A DNA stretch of 64,000 bases from CAVURS01 sp963834425 (GTDB lineage: Bacteria > Actinomycetota > Actinomycetes > Actinomycetales > CAVURS01), in the NCBI GenBank assembly GCA_963834425.1, contig CAWIBR010000004.1, forward strand, positions 78,170 to 142,169. Reading direction: 5' to 3'. Under the pieces are notes generated by a model. The model was given only the letters and a program-made list of their open reading frames with translations. It had not been told where the DNA came from and ran no database searches. A program made the translations under genes and the position numbers. The first letter of the stretch is position 1. Every line of letters starts with the position of its first letter. Below are positions 16,505 through 24,958 of the stretch, piece by piece.

Positions 16505-17431
16505 CTAGCCGGACATCGTGTCCAGCCGCCGCAGGATGATCCCCTCGCGCAGGGCCCAGGGGCAGATGTCGAGCTCGCTCACCCCGAGCAGGTCCATCGC
16601 GGCGTCGGCGACGAGCGCACCGGCCAGCAGCTGCCCGGCCCGCTCCGGCGAGACGCCCTGCAGCTCACGACGCCGGGCCGTGGTCAGGCCGGCCAACCGG
16701 TCGACGAGCGCGGCCACGTCGCTCGCCCGCAGCTCGCGTGCGGCGTACGGGCCGTCGGAGGAGGGCGCGGCACCGGCGACCCGGGCGAGCGAGCGCAGGG
16801 TCTTGGAGGTGCCGACGACCCGGTCCGGCGTCCCGGTCTTGACCACCGCCCGCACGACGGCACCGATCTCGACCCGGATGTAGCGACGCAGCGCGCGCAC
16901 GTCGTCCGCGCTGGGCGGGTCGCCCGGCAGGCGCTCCCGGGTGAGCCGGCCGGCGCCGAGCGGCAGGCTCAGCGCGGCGTCCGGCACCTCGTCGATGCCG
17001 GCCGCGATCTCCAGCGAGCCGCCGCCGATGTCGAGCGCGAGCAGGTGGCCGCTCGACCAGCCGAACCAGCGGCGTACGGCGAGGAAGGTCAGCCGCGCCT
17101 CGTCCTGGCCGGACAGCACCTGCAACGGCGCGCCGGTGCTGGACCGGATGGCGGCCAGGACCGCCTCGCCGTTGGGGGCCTCGCGGATCGCGCTCGTCGC
17201 GAAGGCGAGGACCTCCTGCACGCCCTGGTCCTCGGCGATCCGCATCACGTCGGTGACGATCTCGCCCAGGGCGGTCGCACCCTTCGTGGCGATCTGCCCG
17301 TCCACGAGGTACTCAGCCAGCCGCAGCGACACCTTGTGGGAGTACGCCGGGAGCGGGCGGGCCCCCGGGTGCGCATCGACGACCAGCAGGTGGACGGTGT
17401 TGGAGCCGATGTCCAGCACGCCGAGCCGCAT
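16505..17431 (-). CDS. ppx: Ppx/GppA-family exopolyphosphatase or ppGpp-pyrophosphatase
   Basis: 308 residues with the ASKHA fold: MRLGVLDIGSNTVHLLVVDA is the phosphate 1 loop and LLALDIGGGSLEIAAG the phosphate 2 loop; TSAIREAPNGE is also typical. Short actinobacterial members of this length hydrolyse polyphosphate or oligophosphates; the exact substrate cannot be decided. Start ATG 17431 is the only one consistent with the family N-terminus. Upstream sequence in the same frame is a shadow of the divergent Cys-rich gene, 36 bp away. Confidence 0.93.
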   Translation of the reverse strand: MRLGVLDIGSNTVHLLVVDAHPGARPLPAYSHKVSLRLAEYLVDGQIATKGATALGEIVTDVMRIAEDQGVQEVLAFATSAIREAPNGEAVLAAIRSSTGAPLQVLSGQDEARLTFLAVRRWFGWSSGHLLALDIGGGSLEIAAGIDEVPDAALSLPLGAGRLTRERLPGDPPSADDVRALRRYIRVEIGAVVRAVVKTGTPDRVVGTSKTLRSLARVAGAAPSSDGPYAARELRASDVAALVDRLAGLTTARRRELQGVSPERAGQLLAGALVADAAMDLLGVSELDICPWALREGIILRRLDTMSG

Positions 17432-17467
17432 GCGCGAACCGTAGCGAAGCCGCCCTAGGCTGCAGTC

Positions 17468-18376
17468 GTGCCCGAGGTCTCGCTGGACATTTCCCGCACC
17501 TGGATCGAGTTCGTGGACCCCTCGCGGCCCGAACCGCCCGTCGACGTCGACGGGATCGACGAGGACGCCGAGGAGGTCGAGGAAGCCGACCTGCCGCAAC
17601 GGTTCCGCTGCGACATCACCTGGCTGACGTCGTCCTGGACCTGCATCTACGGCTCGGGCTGCGCCGGCATCTACGCCGACCGCCCCTCCGACGGCTGCTG
17701 CACGCTGGGCGCCCACTTCACCGACGACGAGGACGTCGAGCGGGTCGAGGCCACCGTCAAGCGGCTCACCGCGGAGACCTGGCAGTTCCGCGAGGAGGGC
17801 CGCAAGCGCAACGGCGGCTGGACCGAGCTCGAGGACGGCGAGCTGAAGACCCGGGTCGTCGACGGCGCCTGCATCTTCCTCAACCGGCCCGGCTTCGGCG
17901 CCGGCGACGGCTGCTCGCTGCACCAGGAGGCCTTGCGCTCCGGGCTGGCGCCGCACACGGTCAAGCCGGACGTCTGCTGGCAGCTGCCGATCCGCCGCTC
18001 CTACCGCAAGGTCAAGCGCCCGGACGGCACGCGCTACCTCGAGACGACGATCGCGGAGTACGACCGGCGCGGCTGGGGCCCGGGCGGCCACGACCTGGAC
18101 TGGTACTGCAGCGGCAACTCCGAGGCCCACATCGGGCGCGAGCCCGTCTTCCGCTCCAACGAGGGCGAGCTCCGCGAGCTGATGGGCGATGCGGCGTACG
18201 ACGAGCTCGCGACCCACTGCGTCGCGCACATGGCCGTCGTCAAGGCGGCCCGGACCAACGGTGGTCGCGCCCTGCTGCCGCTGCTGGTGCACCCGGCGAC
18301 GCTGGCGGCCGAGGCGGCGGCCAAGTCCACCGCGCGGGCGCCAAGAACCAACCGGGGCAAGGGTTCTGGCGCCTGA
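17468..18376 (+). CDS. Conserved Cys-rich protein (YkgJ/DUF3109-like metal cluster)
   Basis: 302 residues, cytosolic. The N-terminal half carries SSWTCIYGSGCAGIY, SDGCCTLGAHF and GDGCSLHQEAL, then KPDVCWQLP, a cysteine spacing like the Fe- or Zn-cluster proteins of the YkgJ/DUF3109 type, in which C-x(n)-CC and GC(S/P)xH motifs bind metal. A further cysteine pair is near the end (WYCSGN, THCV). No catalytic function is known. It starts 36 bp from the divergent ppx gene and is followed by a methyltransferase after 4 bp. Confidence 0.6.
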   Translation: MPEVSLDISRTWIEFVDPSRPEPPVDVDGIDEDAEEVEEADLPQRFRCDITWLTSSWTCIYGSGCAGIYADRPSDGCCTLGAHFTDDEDVERVEATVKRLTAETWQFREEGRKRNGGWTELEDGELKTRVVDGACIFLNRPGFGAGDGCSLHQEALRSGLAPHTVKPDVCWQLPIRRSYRKVKRPDGTRYLETTIAEYDRRGWGPGGHDLDWYCSGNSEAHIGREPVFRSNEGELRELMGDAAYDELATHCVAHMAVVKAARTNGGRALLPLLVHPATLAAEAAAKSTARAPRTNRGKGSGA

Positions 18377-18380
18377 CGGC

Positions 18381-19058
18381 GTGCGGCGCAGCCCCAACAT
18401 CTGGGAGCACCCGCAGACCTACGAGCTGGAGAACCGCGCGGTCGACCCGCAGCGCCGGATCGAGGCGGCGATGGCCGAGATCCGGGACTGGGCCGGGGCG
18501 ACCGTGCTCGACATCGGCTGCGGCACGGGCTTCCACCTCCCCCGGCTGGCCGAGCGCGCCGAGCGGGTCCTCGGCGTCGAGCCGCACGCACCCCTGGCCG
18601 AGCTGGCCCGGCGGCGTACGGCCGGTCTGGCCAACGTCCAGGTGCTGGCCGGGACCGCCCAGCGGGTGCCGTTGCCGGACGCCTGCATCGACGTCGCCCA
18701 GGCCCGGTGGGCCTACTTCTTCGGGCCGGGCGCTGAGCCGGGGCTGCGCGAGCTCGGCCGCCTGGTCCGCCGGGGTGGCGCGGCCTTCGTCGTCGACGTC
18801 GACCCGACCCGATCGACGTACGGCGCGTGGTTCCGCGAGTGGCTCCCGTCGTACGATCCGGTTGCGGTGCAACGGTTCTGGGCTACTCATGGGTGGTCTC
18901 GGCAGGAGCTGGACCTCGAGTGGGTGTTCGAGCGGCGCGAGGACCTGGAGGCCGTCGTCCGCATCGAGCTGCCGCCCGAGGTCGCGGATCGGGCGCTCGC
19001 TGGTCATGCCGGGCTCACCGTGGACTACGCGGCGAACCTGTGGTGGCGGTACTTCTAA
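18381..19058 (+). CDS. SAM-dependent methyltransferase (class I)
   Basis: 225 residues. Motif I is ATVLDIGCGTGFHLPRLAE, followed by VLGVEPHAPL (acidic end of strand 2) and the LRELGRLVRRGGAAFVVD post-motif typical of UbiE/Methyltransf_11 enzymes. The start GTG 18381 is four bases after the Cys-rich gene stop, so the two form an operon. It has no ribosome site of note. Substrate unknown; the C-terminal part (AGLTVDYAANLWWRYF) is not diagnostic. Confidence 0.85.
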   Translation: MRRSPNIWEHPQTYELENRAVDPQRRIEAAMAEIRDWAGATVLDIGCGTGFHLPRLAERAERVLGVEPHAPLAELARRRTAGLANVQVLAGTAQRVPLPDACIDVAQARWAYFFGPGAEPGLRELGRLVRRGGAAFVVDVDPTRSTYGAWFREWLPSYDPVAVQRFWATHGWSRQELDLEWVFERREDLEAVVRIELPPEVADRALAGHAGLTVDYAANLWWRYF

Positions 19059-19067
19059 GGACAAGAG

Positions 19068-19230
19068 CGCTGGGTACGACGCGCCGGCCCTGCGCGGGGC
19101 TGAGTTGGGCTCGCGGCTTCCTGCTCCGGCGATTGTTGGCAACTGACCCGCAAATCGGGGTCATCCGCCAACAATCCTTTCGCCGCGAGCAGGACTCGGC
19201 CCCGCGCGGAACGGGCGCGCGTACCCAGCG
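19068..19230. repeat. 163-bp imperfect palindrome of five nested perfect helices
   Basis: Arms pair as CGCTGGGTACG (19068-19078) with CGTACCCAGCG (19220-19230), CGCGCC (19080-19085) with GGCGCG (19214-19219), GCGCGGGGC (19092-19100) with GCCCCGCGC (19199-19207), GCTCGCGGC (19109-19117) with GCCGCGAGC (19182-19190), GATTGTTGGC (19131-19140) with GCCAACAATC (19167-19176). The centre is a small hairpin TGACCCG-CAAAT-CGGGGTCA (19144-19163). It fills the whole gap between methyltransferase and FAD oxidoreductase. No coding potential. Confidence 0.9.
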
Positions 19231-19268
19231 TCTTTGGCTTTGGACCCGACCCAGATAGCCTCGCCGCC

Positions 19269-20657
19269 GTGATCAATGGGGATGTCTCGTTCTGGTGGCG
19301 CAGCATCGGGCTCCCCACCCCCGGACCGGCGCTCTCCGGTGACCTGGACGCCGACGTGTGCATCGTCGGCGGCGGCTTCACCGGGCTGTGGGCGGCCTAC
19401 TACCTCAAGCAGGCGGACCCCTCCCTGCGCGTGGTGCTGCTCGAGGCGCGCTTCTGCGGGTACGGCGCGAGCGGGCGCAACGGCGGCTGGCTGACGGCAT
19501 CGATCGCCGGGACCCGCCGTCGCTACGCCGCGACCCACGGCCGGCAGGGCGTCGTCGCCCTGCAGCACGCGATGAACGACGCGGTCGATGAGGTGCTGCG
19601 GGTCACGACCGCCGAGGGCATCGACATCGACGCGGTCAAGGGCGGCGAGCTCAACGTCGCGACCAACCAGGCCCAGGCCGAGCGGCTGCGCGAGGAGGTT
19701 GCCGAGGCCCACGAGTGGGGCGAGACCGACTACGAGCTGCTCGAAGGCGCCGCCGCGCGGGAGCGGATCAACGTCGACGGGCTGGTCGTCGGCGCCTGGA
19801 CCCCGCACTGCGCCCGGATCCAGCCGGCCAAGCTGGCCGCGGGTCTCGCCCAGGCCGTCCGAGCCCTCGGCGTCGAGGTCTACGAGTCGACGCCGGTGAC
19901 CCGGATCGAGCCGGCGGCGAGCGACGGCGGGGACGCGTCCGCCGTGACCCCCCGCGGCACCGTCCGGGCGACCTACGTCCTGCGCGCCACGGAGGGGTTC
20001 ACCGCCGGTCTGCCTGGCCTGCACCGGACCTGGCTGCCGATGAACTCCAGCCTGATCGTGACCGAGCCCCTGCCGGCGGCGATGTGGGACGAGATGGGCT
20101 GGTCCGGCCGCGAGACACTGGGCGACCTGGCCCACGCCTACATGTACGCCCAGCGCACGATCGACGACCGGATCGCCATCGGCGGGCGGGGCGTGCCCTA
20201 CCGCTACGGCTCGCGGACCGACCATGACGGCAAGACCCAGTCGTCGACGATTGCCGCACTGCAACAGATCCTGCACCGCCTCCTGCCCGTGACGCGCGAC
20301 GCGGCCATCGACCACGTCTGGTCCGGCGTGCTCGCCGTGCCGCGGGACTGGTGCTCGACCTCCGGCCTGGACAAGCGCACCGGACTCGGTTGGGCGGGGG
20401 GCTACGTCGGACACGGGGTCGCCACGACCAACCTGGCCGGCCGCACGCTGCGCGACCTGGTGATCGGTGAAGCGACCGACCTGACCGCGCTGCCCTGGGT
20501 CGGCCGCAAGGTGCGGCAGTGGGAGCCCGAACCGCTGCGCTGGCTCGGCGTCCAGACCCTCTACGCGGCGTACCGGGCCGCCGACCGCAGGGAGAACAAG
20601 GGCGGCGGCACGACACTGCTGGCCAAGGTCGCCGATCGGATCTCGGCCCGGACCTGA
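19269..20657 (+). CDS. FAD-dependent oxidoreductase (DAO/PuuB-like)
   Basis: 462 residues. The FAD dinucleotide loop is ADVCIVGGGFTGLWAAYYL near residue 30, then the ARFCGYGASGRNGGW segment typical of gamma-glutamylputrescine oxidase-like and other DAO-fold amine oxidases, and a C-terminal GYVGHGVATTNLAGR that closes the FAD site. It probably oxidises an amine or amino acid with O2 or a carrier; the substrate is not readable. GTG 19269; no strong ribosome site, and the preceding 210 bp are occupied by the long palindrome. Confidence 0.88.
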   Translation: MINGDVSFWWRSIGLPTPGPALSGDLDADVCIVGGGFTGLWAAYYLKQADPSLRVVLLEARFCGYGASGRNGGWLTASIAGTRRRYAATHGRQGVVALQHAMNDAVDEVLRVTTAEGIDIDAVKGGELNVATNQAQAERLREEVAEAHEWGETDYELLEGAAARERINVDGLVVGAWTPHCARIQPAKLAAGLAQAVRALGVEVYESTPVTRIEPAASDGGDASAVTPRGTVRATYVLRATEGFTAGLPGLHRTWLPMNSSLIVTEPLPAAMWDEMGWSGRETLGDLAHAYMYAQRTIDDRIAIGGRGVPYRYGSRTDHDGKTQSSTIAALQQILHRLLPVTRDAAIDHVWSGVLAVPRDWCSTSGLDKRTGLGWAGGYVGHGVATTNLAGRTLRDLVIGEATDLTALPWVGRKVRQWEPEPLRWLGVQTLYAAYRAADRRENKGGGTTLLAKVADRISART

Positions 20658-20735
20658 GCGGGACTCGAGCCGCACCCAAAGCCCAGAGCGGACCCGGTGC
20701 GTGCGCCGGAAGGCCGGAAGGGCGAGACTGTCCCC

Positions 20736-21116
20736 ATGACCTCCGCGCCAGAGCAGAGCGAGCACCCCGAGGCGGCCTTCCACGACGCGGAGGGCGACCG
20801 TGAGATCGCACCGATCCGGCCGCTCAACCGGCCCAAGCCGATCGACATCATCAGCGTGATCGTGATCGGCGGCTCGCTCGTCCTGGCGGTGGCCATCCCC
20901 GGCCTGATCGTGTCGCCGACCGCCACGACGGCTCCCGGCGGCAAGCTCGGCCTCGCGTTCGCGATCACGATGGTGGGCATCCTGATCGCCGTACTCACCG
21001 GGATCTTCCAGTACCGCCGCACCGGCAACTGGGTCTGGTTCCTCGTGGCGGCGACGCCGTCCGTCGCCGTCTTCTGCAGCGGTGCGATCTTCGCCGCGAC
21101 CAAGGCCGTCGCCTAG
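20736..21116 (+). CDS. Small integral membrane protein, function unknown
   Basis: 126 residues: a charged N-terminal 40 residues, then three hydrophobic stretches, IDIISVIVIGGSLVLAVAIP, LAFAITMVGILIAVLTGIF and WFLVAATPSVAVFCSGAIFA. ATG 20736 avoids a 13-residue upstream extension. No family recognised. It precedes radA on the same strand with an 87-bp gap. Confidence 0.75.
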   Translation: MTSAPEQSEHPEAAFHDAEGDREIAPIRPLNRPKPIDIISVIVIGGSLVLAVAIPGLIVSPTATTAPGGKLGLAFAITMVGILIAVLTGIFQYRRTGNWVWFLVAATPSVAVFCSGAIFAATKAVA

Positions 21117-21203
21117 CCCGACCTCCCGGCGGCCCCGGATGGCTCCGATGACCGCCGCCGCGCCTCCCCCGAGTTGTCGGTCGGTGGCCCTAGCGTCTCG
21201 GTC

Positions 21204-22628
21204 ATGAGTTCGAATTCGGTACGCCGCACCACCACCACCTCGACCCGGCCGTCGTCGGCCAAGGCCGCTCCGCGCCCAGGCTTCCGGTGCAGCGAGTGCG
21301 GCTGGACCGCCGGCAAGTGGGTCGGCCGCTGCGGCGAGTGCCAGTCCTGGGGCACGGTCGAGGAGGTCGGGGCCCCCCGCACCCGCACGACCGCAGCCGG
21401 GCCGGTCAGCGCTCCCGCCCGGGCGATCATGGACGTCGACGTGACGCTCGCGCAGTCCAACCCGACGGGGGTCGGCGAGTTCGACCGGGTCCTCGGCGGC
21501 GGGCTCGTCCCGGGAGCGGTCGTCCTGGTCGCCGGCGAGCCCGGGATCGGCAAGTCGACGCTGCTGCTCGACGTGGCCGCCCGCGCCGCCCGCGAGGGCC
21601 GGCGGGTGCTCTATCTCACCGGCGAGGAGTCCGCGGCCCAGGTCCGACTGCGGGCCGAGCGGATCGAGGCGATGGCCCGCACGCTGTTCCTGGCCGCCGA
21701 GACCGACCTGTCGGCGGTGCTCGGTCACATCGACACCATCGCTCCTGACCTGGTCGTCATCGACTCGGTGCAGACCATCGCCTCGGCCGACCTGGACGGC
21801 GCGGCCGGCAACGTGGCCCAGACCCGTGAGGTCGCGGCCGCGCTCATCGCCGTGGCCAAGGCGCGCAACATCTCGACCCTGCTGGTCGGCCACGTCACCA
21901 AGGACGGCTCGATCGCCGGGCCCCGCGTGCTGGAGCATCTGGTCGACGTCGTCATCGCCTTCGAGGGCGAGCGGCACTCGCGCCTGCGCCTGGTCCGGGC
22001 GGTGAAGAACCGCTACGGCCCGACCGACGAGGTCGGCTGCTTCGACCTCTCCGACGCCGGCCTGATCGGACTGCCCGACCCGAGCGGGCTCTTCCTGAGC
22101 CGCCGGGCGGCGGCCGTGCCCGGCACCTGCCTGACCGTCACGCTCGAGGGCCGGCGCCCGCTCATCGCCGAGGTCCAGGGCCTGGTGTCGCCCACCACCG
22201 CGAGCAACCCGCGGCGAGCAGCGAGCGGCATCGACTCCAACCGGCTCTCGATGATCCTGGCGGTGCTCGACCGCCGGGCCCAGATCGAGACGCTGCGCGC
22301 CTGCGACGTCCATGTGGCCACGGTGGGCGGGGTCCGGCTCACGGAGCCGGCCAGCGACCTGGCCGTGGCGCTTGCCCTGGCCAGCGCCACCATCGACCGC
22401 GCGCTCGTCGTCGGCACGGTTGCCGTCGGCGAGGTCGGCCTGGCCGGCGAGGTGCGGCCAGTTGCCGGCATCGGCCGTCGTCTGGTCGAGGCCTACCGGC
22501 TGGGCTTCTCCCACGCCATCGCGCCGCCCGGGACCCTCGGCACCGCCGGTCTCCCCGACGGGATGCGCATCGCGGAGGCTCCTGACCTCAGCACCGCGCT
22601 GCGACTGGCCAGCATGCGGAGTCTGTAG
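21204..22628 (+). CDS. radA: DNA repair protein RadA/Sms
   Basis: 474 residues acting in branch migration during homologous recombination. The N-terminal zinc finger is CSECGWTAGKWVGRCGEC, Walker A is GEPGIGKST, Walker B follows at DLVVIDSVQT, the RadA-specific KNRYGPTDEVG motif is present, and the C-terminal part is a Lon-protease-like domain (GVRLTEPASDLAVALALASA). Start ATG 21204 chosen over an in-frame upstream GTG. In many Gram-positives radA and disA are adjacent and RadA inhibits DisA; here disA follows. Confidence 0.96.
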   Translation: MSSNSVRRTTTTSTRPSSAKAAPRPGFRCSECGWTAGKWVGRCGECQSWGTVEEVGAPRTRTTAAGPVSAPARAIMDVDVTLAQSNPTGVGEFDRVLGGGLVPGAVVLVAGEPGIGKSTLLLDVAARAAREGRRVLYLTGEESAAQVRLRAERIEAMARTLFLAAETDLSAVLGHIDTIAPDLVVIDSVQTIASADLDGAAGNVAQTREVAAALIAVAKARNISTLLVGHVTKDGSIAGPRVLEHLVDVVIAFEGERHSRLRLVRAVKNRYGPTDEVGCFDLSDAGLIGLPDPSGLFLSRRAAAVPGTCLTVTLEGRRPLIAEVQGLVSPTTASNPRRAASGIDSNRLSMILAVLDRRAQIETLRACDVHVATVGGVRLTEPASDLAVALALASATIDRALVVGTVAVGEVGLAGEVRPVAGIGRRLVEAYRLGFSHAIAPPGTLGTAGLPDGMRIAEAPDLSTALRLASMRSL

Positions 22629-22650
22629 GGTTCGGCCGCCTCGTGCCGGT

Positions 22651-22656
22651 TACACT
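22651..22656 (+). promoter_or_regulatory. Possible -10 of a disA promoter
   Basis: TACACT in GGTTACACTGCG, 96 bp before the disA ATG in the radA-disA gap. The -35 region has no clear consensus. A separate promoter for disA-mutY is plausible. Confidence 0.35.
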
Positions 22657-22751
22657 GCGCGACGAAACCACCTGATCGGTCGAATCAGCCGCAGCGGCAC
22701 CGGACGCACGAACCGGCCGACGGGCGGGGCTTGGGGAGGGCTGGCAAAGCT

Positions 22752-23834
22752 ATGGCGCTCGAGCGCTCCGAGGACGAGCTGATGCGCGGGACGCTGGCTG
22801 CTGTCGCGCCCGGGACCGAGCTGCGCGACGGGCTCGAGCGGATCCTGCGCGGCAACACCGGCGCGCTGATCGTGCTCGGCAACGACAAGACGGTCGAGAG
22901 CCTGTGCACCGGCGGCTTCCCGCTCGACGTCGAGTTCGCCGCTACCCGGCTGCGCGAGCTGGCCAAGATGGACGGCGCGATCGTCGTCGACCGCGACGTC
23001 AGCCGGATCGTGCGCGCGGCGACCCAGCTGGTGCCGGACCCCTCGATCGAGACTTCCGAGTCCGGCACCCGCCACCGCACGGCCGAGCGGGTGGCCAAGC
23101 AGACCGGGCTGCCGGTCATCTCGGTCAGCCAGTCGATGCGGATGATCGCGCTCTACGTCGGGGGCCAACGGCGCGCCATCGAGGACTCGGCCGCCATCCT
23201 GTCGCGGGCCAACCAAGCGCTGGCCACGCTCGAGCGCTACAAGCTGCGGCTGGACGAGGTCACCGGCACGCTGTCGGCACTCGAGATCGAGGACCTGGTC
23301 ACGGTCCGCGATGTCGCCGCCGTGGTGCAGCGGCTGGAGATGGTCCGCCGGATCAGCGAGGAGATCGCCGGCTACGTCATCGAGCTCGGCACCGACGGCC
23401 GGCTGCTGACCCTGCAGCTCGACGAGCTGACCGGCGGCGTCGGCAACGACCGCGAACTGGTCGTGCGCGACTACCTGTCGGCCGCGAAGAACCACCGCGA
23501 GATGACCGAGGTCCTCACCGACCTCAGTGCGCTGTCGGCGACCGATCTGCTCGACCTCACCGCCGGCGCCCGGGCGCTGGGCTTCAACGTCATCGGCGAC
23601 GCCCTCGACGCGGCCGTGAGCCCGCACGGCTACCGACTGCTTTCCAAGGTGCCACGGCTGCCCGGCGCCATCGTCGAACGTCTGGTCGACCACTTCGGCA
23701 GCCTGCAGAAGCTGCTGGCCGCCGGCGTCGAGGACCTGATGGCGGTCGAGGGCGTCGGCGAGGGCCGGGCCCGTACGGTGCGCGAAGGTCTGTCCCGGCT
23801 GGCCGAGTCGAGCATCCTCGAGCGGTACGTCTGA
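22752..23834 (+). CDS. disA: Diadenylate cyclase DisA (c-di-AMP synthase, DNA scanning protein)
   Basis: Makes c-di-AMP from two ATP and senses branched DNA. 360 residues: DAC domain with the catalytic DGA at residues 74-76 (KMDGAIVVD) and the RHR motif at 107-109 (GTRHRTAER), a helical linker, and a C-terminal helix-hairpin-helix DNA-binding part (LMAVEGVGEGRARTVREGL). ATG 22752 has GGAGG 12 bases upstream. Its stop TGA overlaps a CTG that is the likely mutY start. Confidence 0.96.
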   Translation: MALERSEDELMRGTLAAVAPGTELRDGLERILRGNTGALIVLGNDKTVESLCTGGFPLDVEFAATRLRELAKMDGAIVVDRDVSRIVRAATQLVPDPSIETSESGTRHRTAERVAKQTGLPVISVSQSMRMIALYVGGQRRAIEDSAAILSRANQALATLERYKLRLDEVTGTLSALEIEDLVTVRDVAAVVQRLEMVRRISEEIAGYVIELGTDGRLLTLQLDELTGGVGNDRELVVRDYLSAAKNHREMTEVLTDLSALSATDLLDLTAGARALGFNVIGDALDAAVSPHGYRLLSKVPRLPGAIVERLVDHFGSLQKLLAAGVEDLMAVEGVGEGRARTVREGLSRLAESSILERYV

Positions 23835-24736
23835 GCGCGCGCCCGATCTCGGCCCGAGGGCTGCGCGCACCACTGCTCCGCTGGTACGCCGCAAACGCGC
23901 GCGATCTGCCGTGGCGAGCACCCGGACGCACACCGTGGGGCGTCCTGGTCAGCGAGATCATGCTCCAGCAGACCCCGGTGGCCCGCGTGCTCCCGGTCTG
24001 GACCGACTGGCTGCGGCGCTGGCCGGCACCCGCCGCGCTCGCGGCCGCGGCACCGGGCGACGCGATCCGACACTGGGGCCGGCTCGGTTACCCCCGCCGC
24101 GCCCTGCGGCTGCATGACGCGGCCCGCGCCATGGTCGAGCGCCATGACGGGCAGGTGCCCTCGTCGTACGCCGATCTGCTGGCGCTGCCGGGTGTCGGCA
24201 GCTACACGGCGGCCGCGGTGGCGAGCTTCGCGTTCGGTGCCCGCCACGCGGTCGTCGACACCAACGTGCGCCGGGTCCAGGCCCGGGCCGTCAGCGGGGT
24301 TGCCCTCCCGGCGCCGGCGCTGTCGGCCGCGGAGCAGCGCCTGGCCGAGCACCTGTTGCCGTCCGCCGATGACGCGGTCGCGCCCTGGAACGTCGCCGTC
24401 ATGGAGCTCGGGGCGCTGGTCTGCACGGCGCGAGCGCCGCGCTGCACCGAGTGCCCGCTGCGCGAGCGCTGCGCCTGGGTGCTCGCCGGTTCCCCGGCGT
24501 ACGACGGGAAGCCGCACCCGGTGCAGGCCTGGCACGGCACCGACCGCCAGGTGCGAGGCCGGCTGCTGGCCGCTTTGCGCGACAGCGACCGGCCGCTGCG
24601 CGCTGCTGAGCTCCTGAGGGCCGTCCCCGACAGCAGCCTGCGCGACCCGGCGCAGCGCGAACGTTGTCTGGACAGCCTGGTCGCCGACGGTCTGGTCGAG
24701 CCGCTCGGCGCCGACGAGTTTCGGCTGCCGGGCTGA
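23831..24736 (+). CDS. mutY: A/G-specific adenine glycosylase MutY, probable CTG start
   Basis: Removes adenine opposite 8-oxoguanine. About 301 residues. The catalytic Glu is in VSEIMLQQTPV, the helix-hairpin-helix is LPGVGSYTAAAVASFAFG with the catalytic Asp in VVDTNVRRV, and the iron-sulphur loop is C-x6-C-x2-C-x5-C (CTARAPRCTECPLRERC). Between disA and the catalytic Glu there is no in-frame ATG, GTG or TTG. CTG at 23831 overlaps the disA stop as CTGA, and gives the normal N-terminal length (RAPLLRWYAANARDLPWR follows). The alternative is a GTG or TTG inside disA. Confidence 0.9.
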   Translation: MSARPISARGLRAPLLRWYAANARDLPWRAPGRTPWGVLVSEIMLQQTPVARVLPVWTDWLRRWPAPAALAAAAPGDAIRHWGRLGYPRRALRLHDAARAMVERHDGQVPSSYADLLALPGVGSYTAAAVASFAFGARHAVVDTNVRRVQARAVSGVALPAPALSAAEQRLAEHLLPSADDAVAPWNVAVMELGALVCTARAPRCTECPLRERCAWVLAGSPAYDGKPHPVQAWHGTDRQVRGRLLAALRDSDRPLRAAELLRAVPDSSLRDPAQRERCLDSLVADGLVEPLGADEFRLPG

Positions 24737-24759
24737 AGAGCGCCGGGGCCCGTGGACCC

Positions 24760-24844
24760 CGTGCTCCCTGGAGGCCGGTGATTCCCGCGATTTCGGGTGC
24801 TGATCACCGGTCTGACGGGAGCATGGCGGCCGGGTGGGAGCACG
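24760..24844. repeat. Nested intergenic hairpin with an alternative outer pairing
   Basis: GCTCCC (24763-24768) pairs GGGAGC (24817-24822), CCGGTGAT (24775-24782) pairs ATCACCGG (24803-24810), CCCG (24784-24787) pairs CGGG (24794-24797) around CGATTT. CGTGCTCCC (24760-24768) also pairs perfectly with a second GGGAGCACG (24836-24844), giving two exclusive structures. It occupies the mutY to Scy-like gap (24737-24958), where nothing else is recognisable. Confidence 0.75.
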
Positions 24845-24958
24845 CAGCGTGGCCTCCCGGGGAGTTCGGTCACGCAGTGTCAACGCGGGAACCCAGTGCG
24901 CCACCAAATCCTCCGGTTGGGGTATGCCGCTCACAAGCTGGTCTGAGACGATGCGGGC

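Noticed and set aside
12054..22514. Very long open frames opposite known genes (about 860 to 1117 codons, for example 12054-14750, 14873-17458 on + and 19161-22514 on -)
   Set aside because: They are antisense shadows produced by GC-rich third positions; the opposite strand encodes proteins with clear catalytic motifs.
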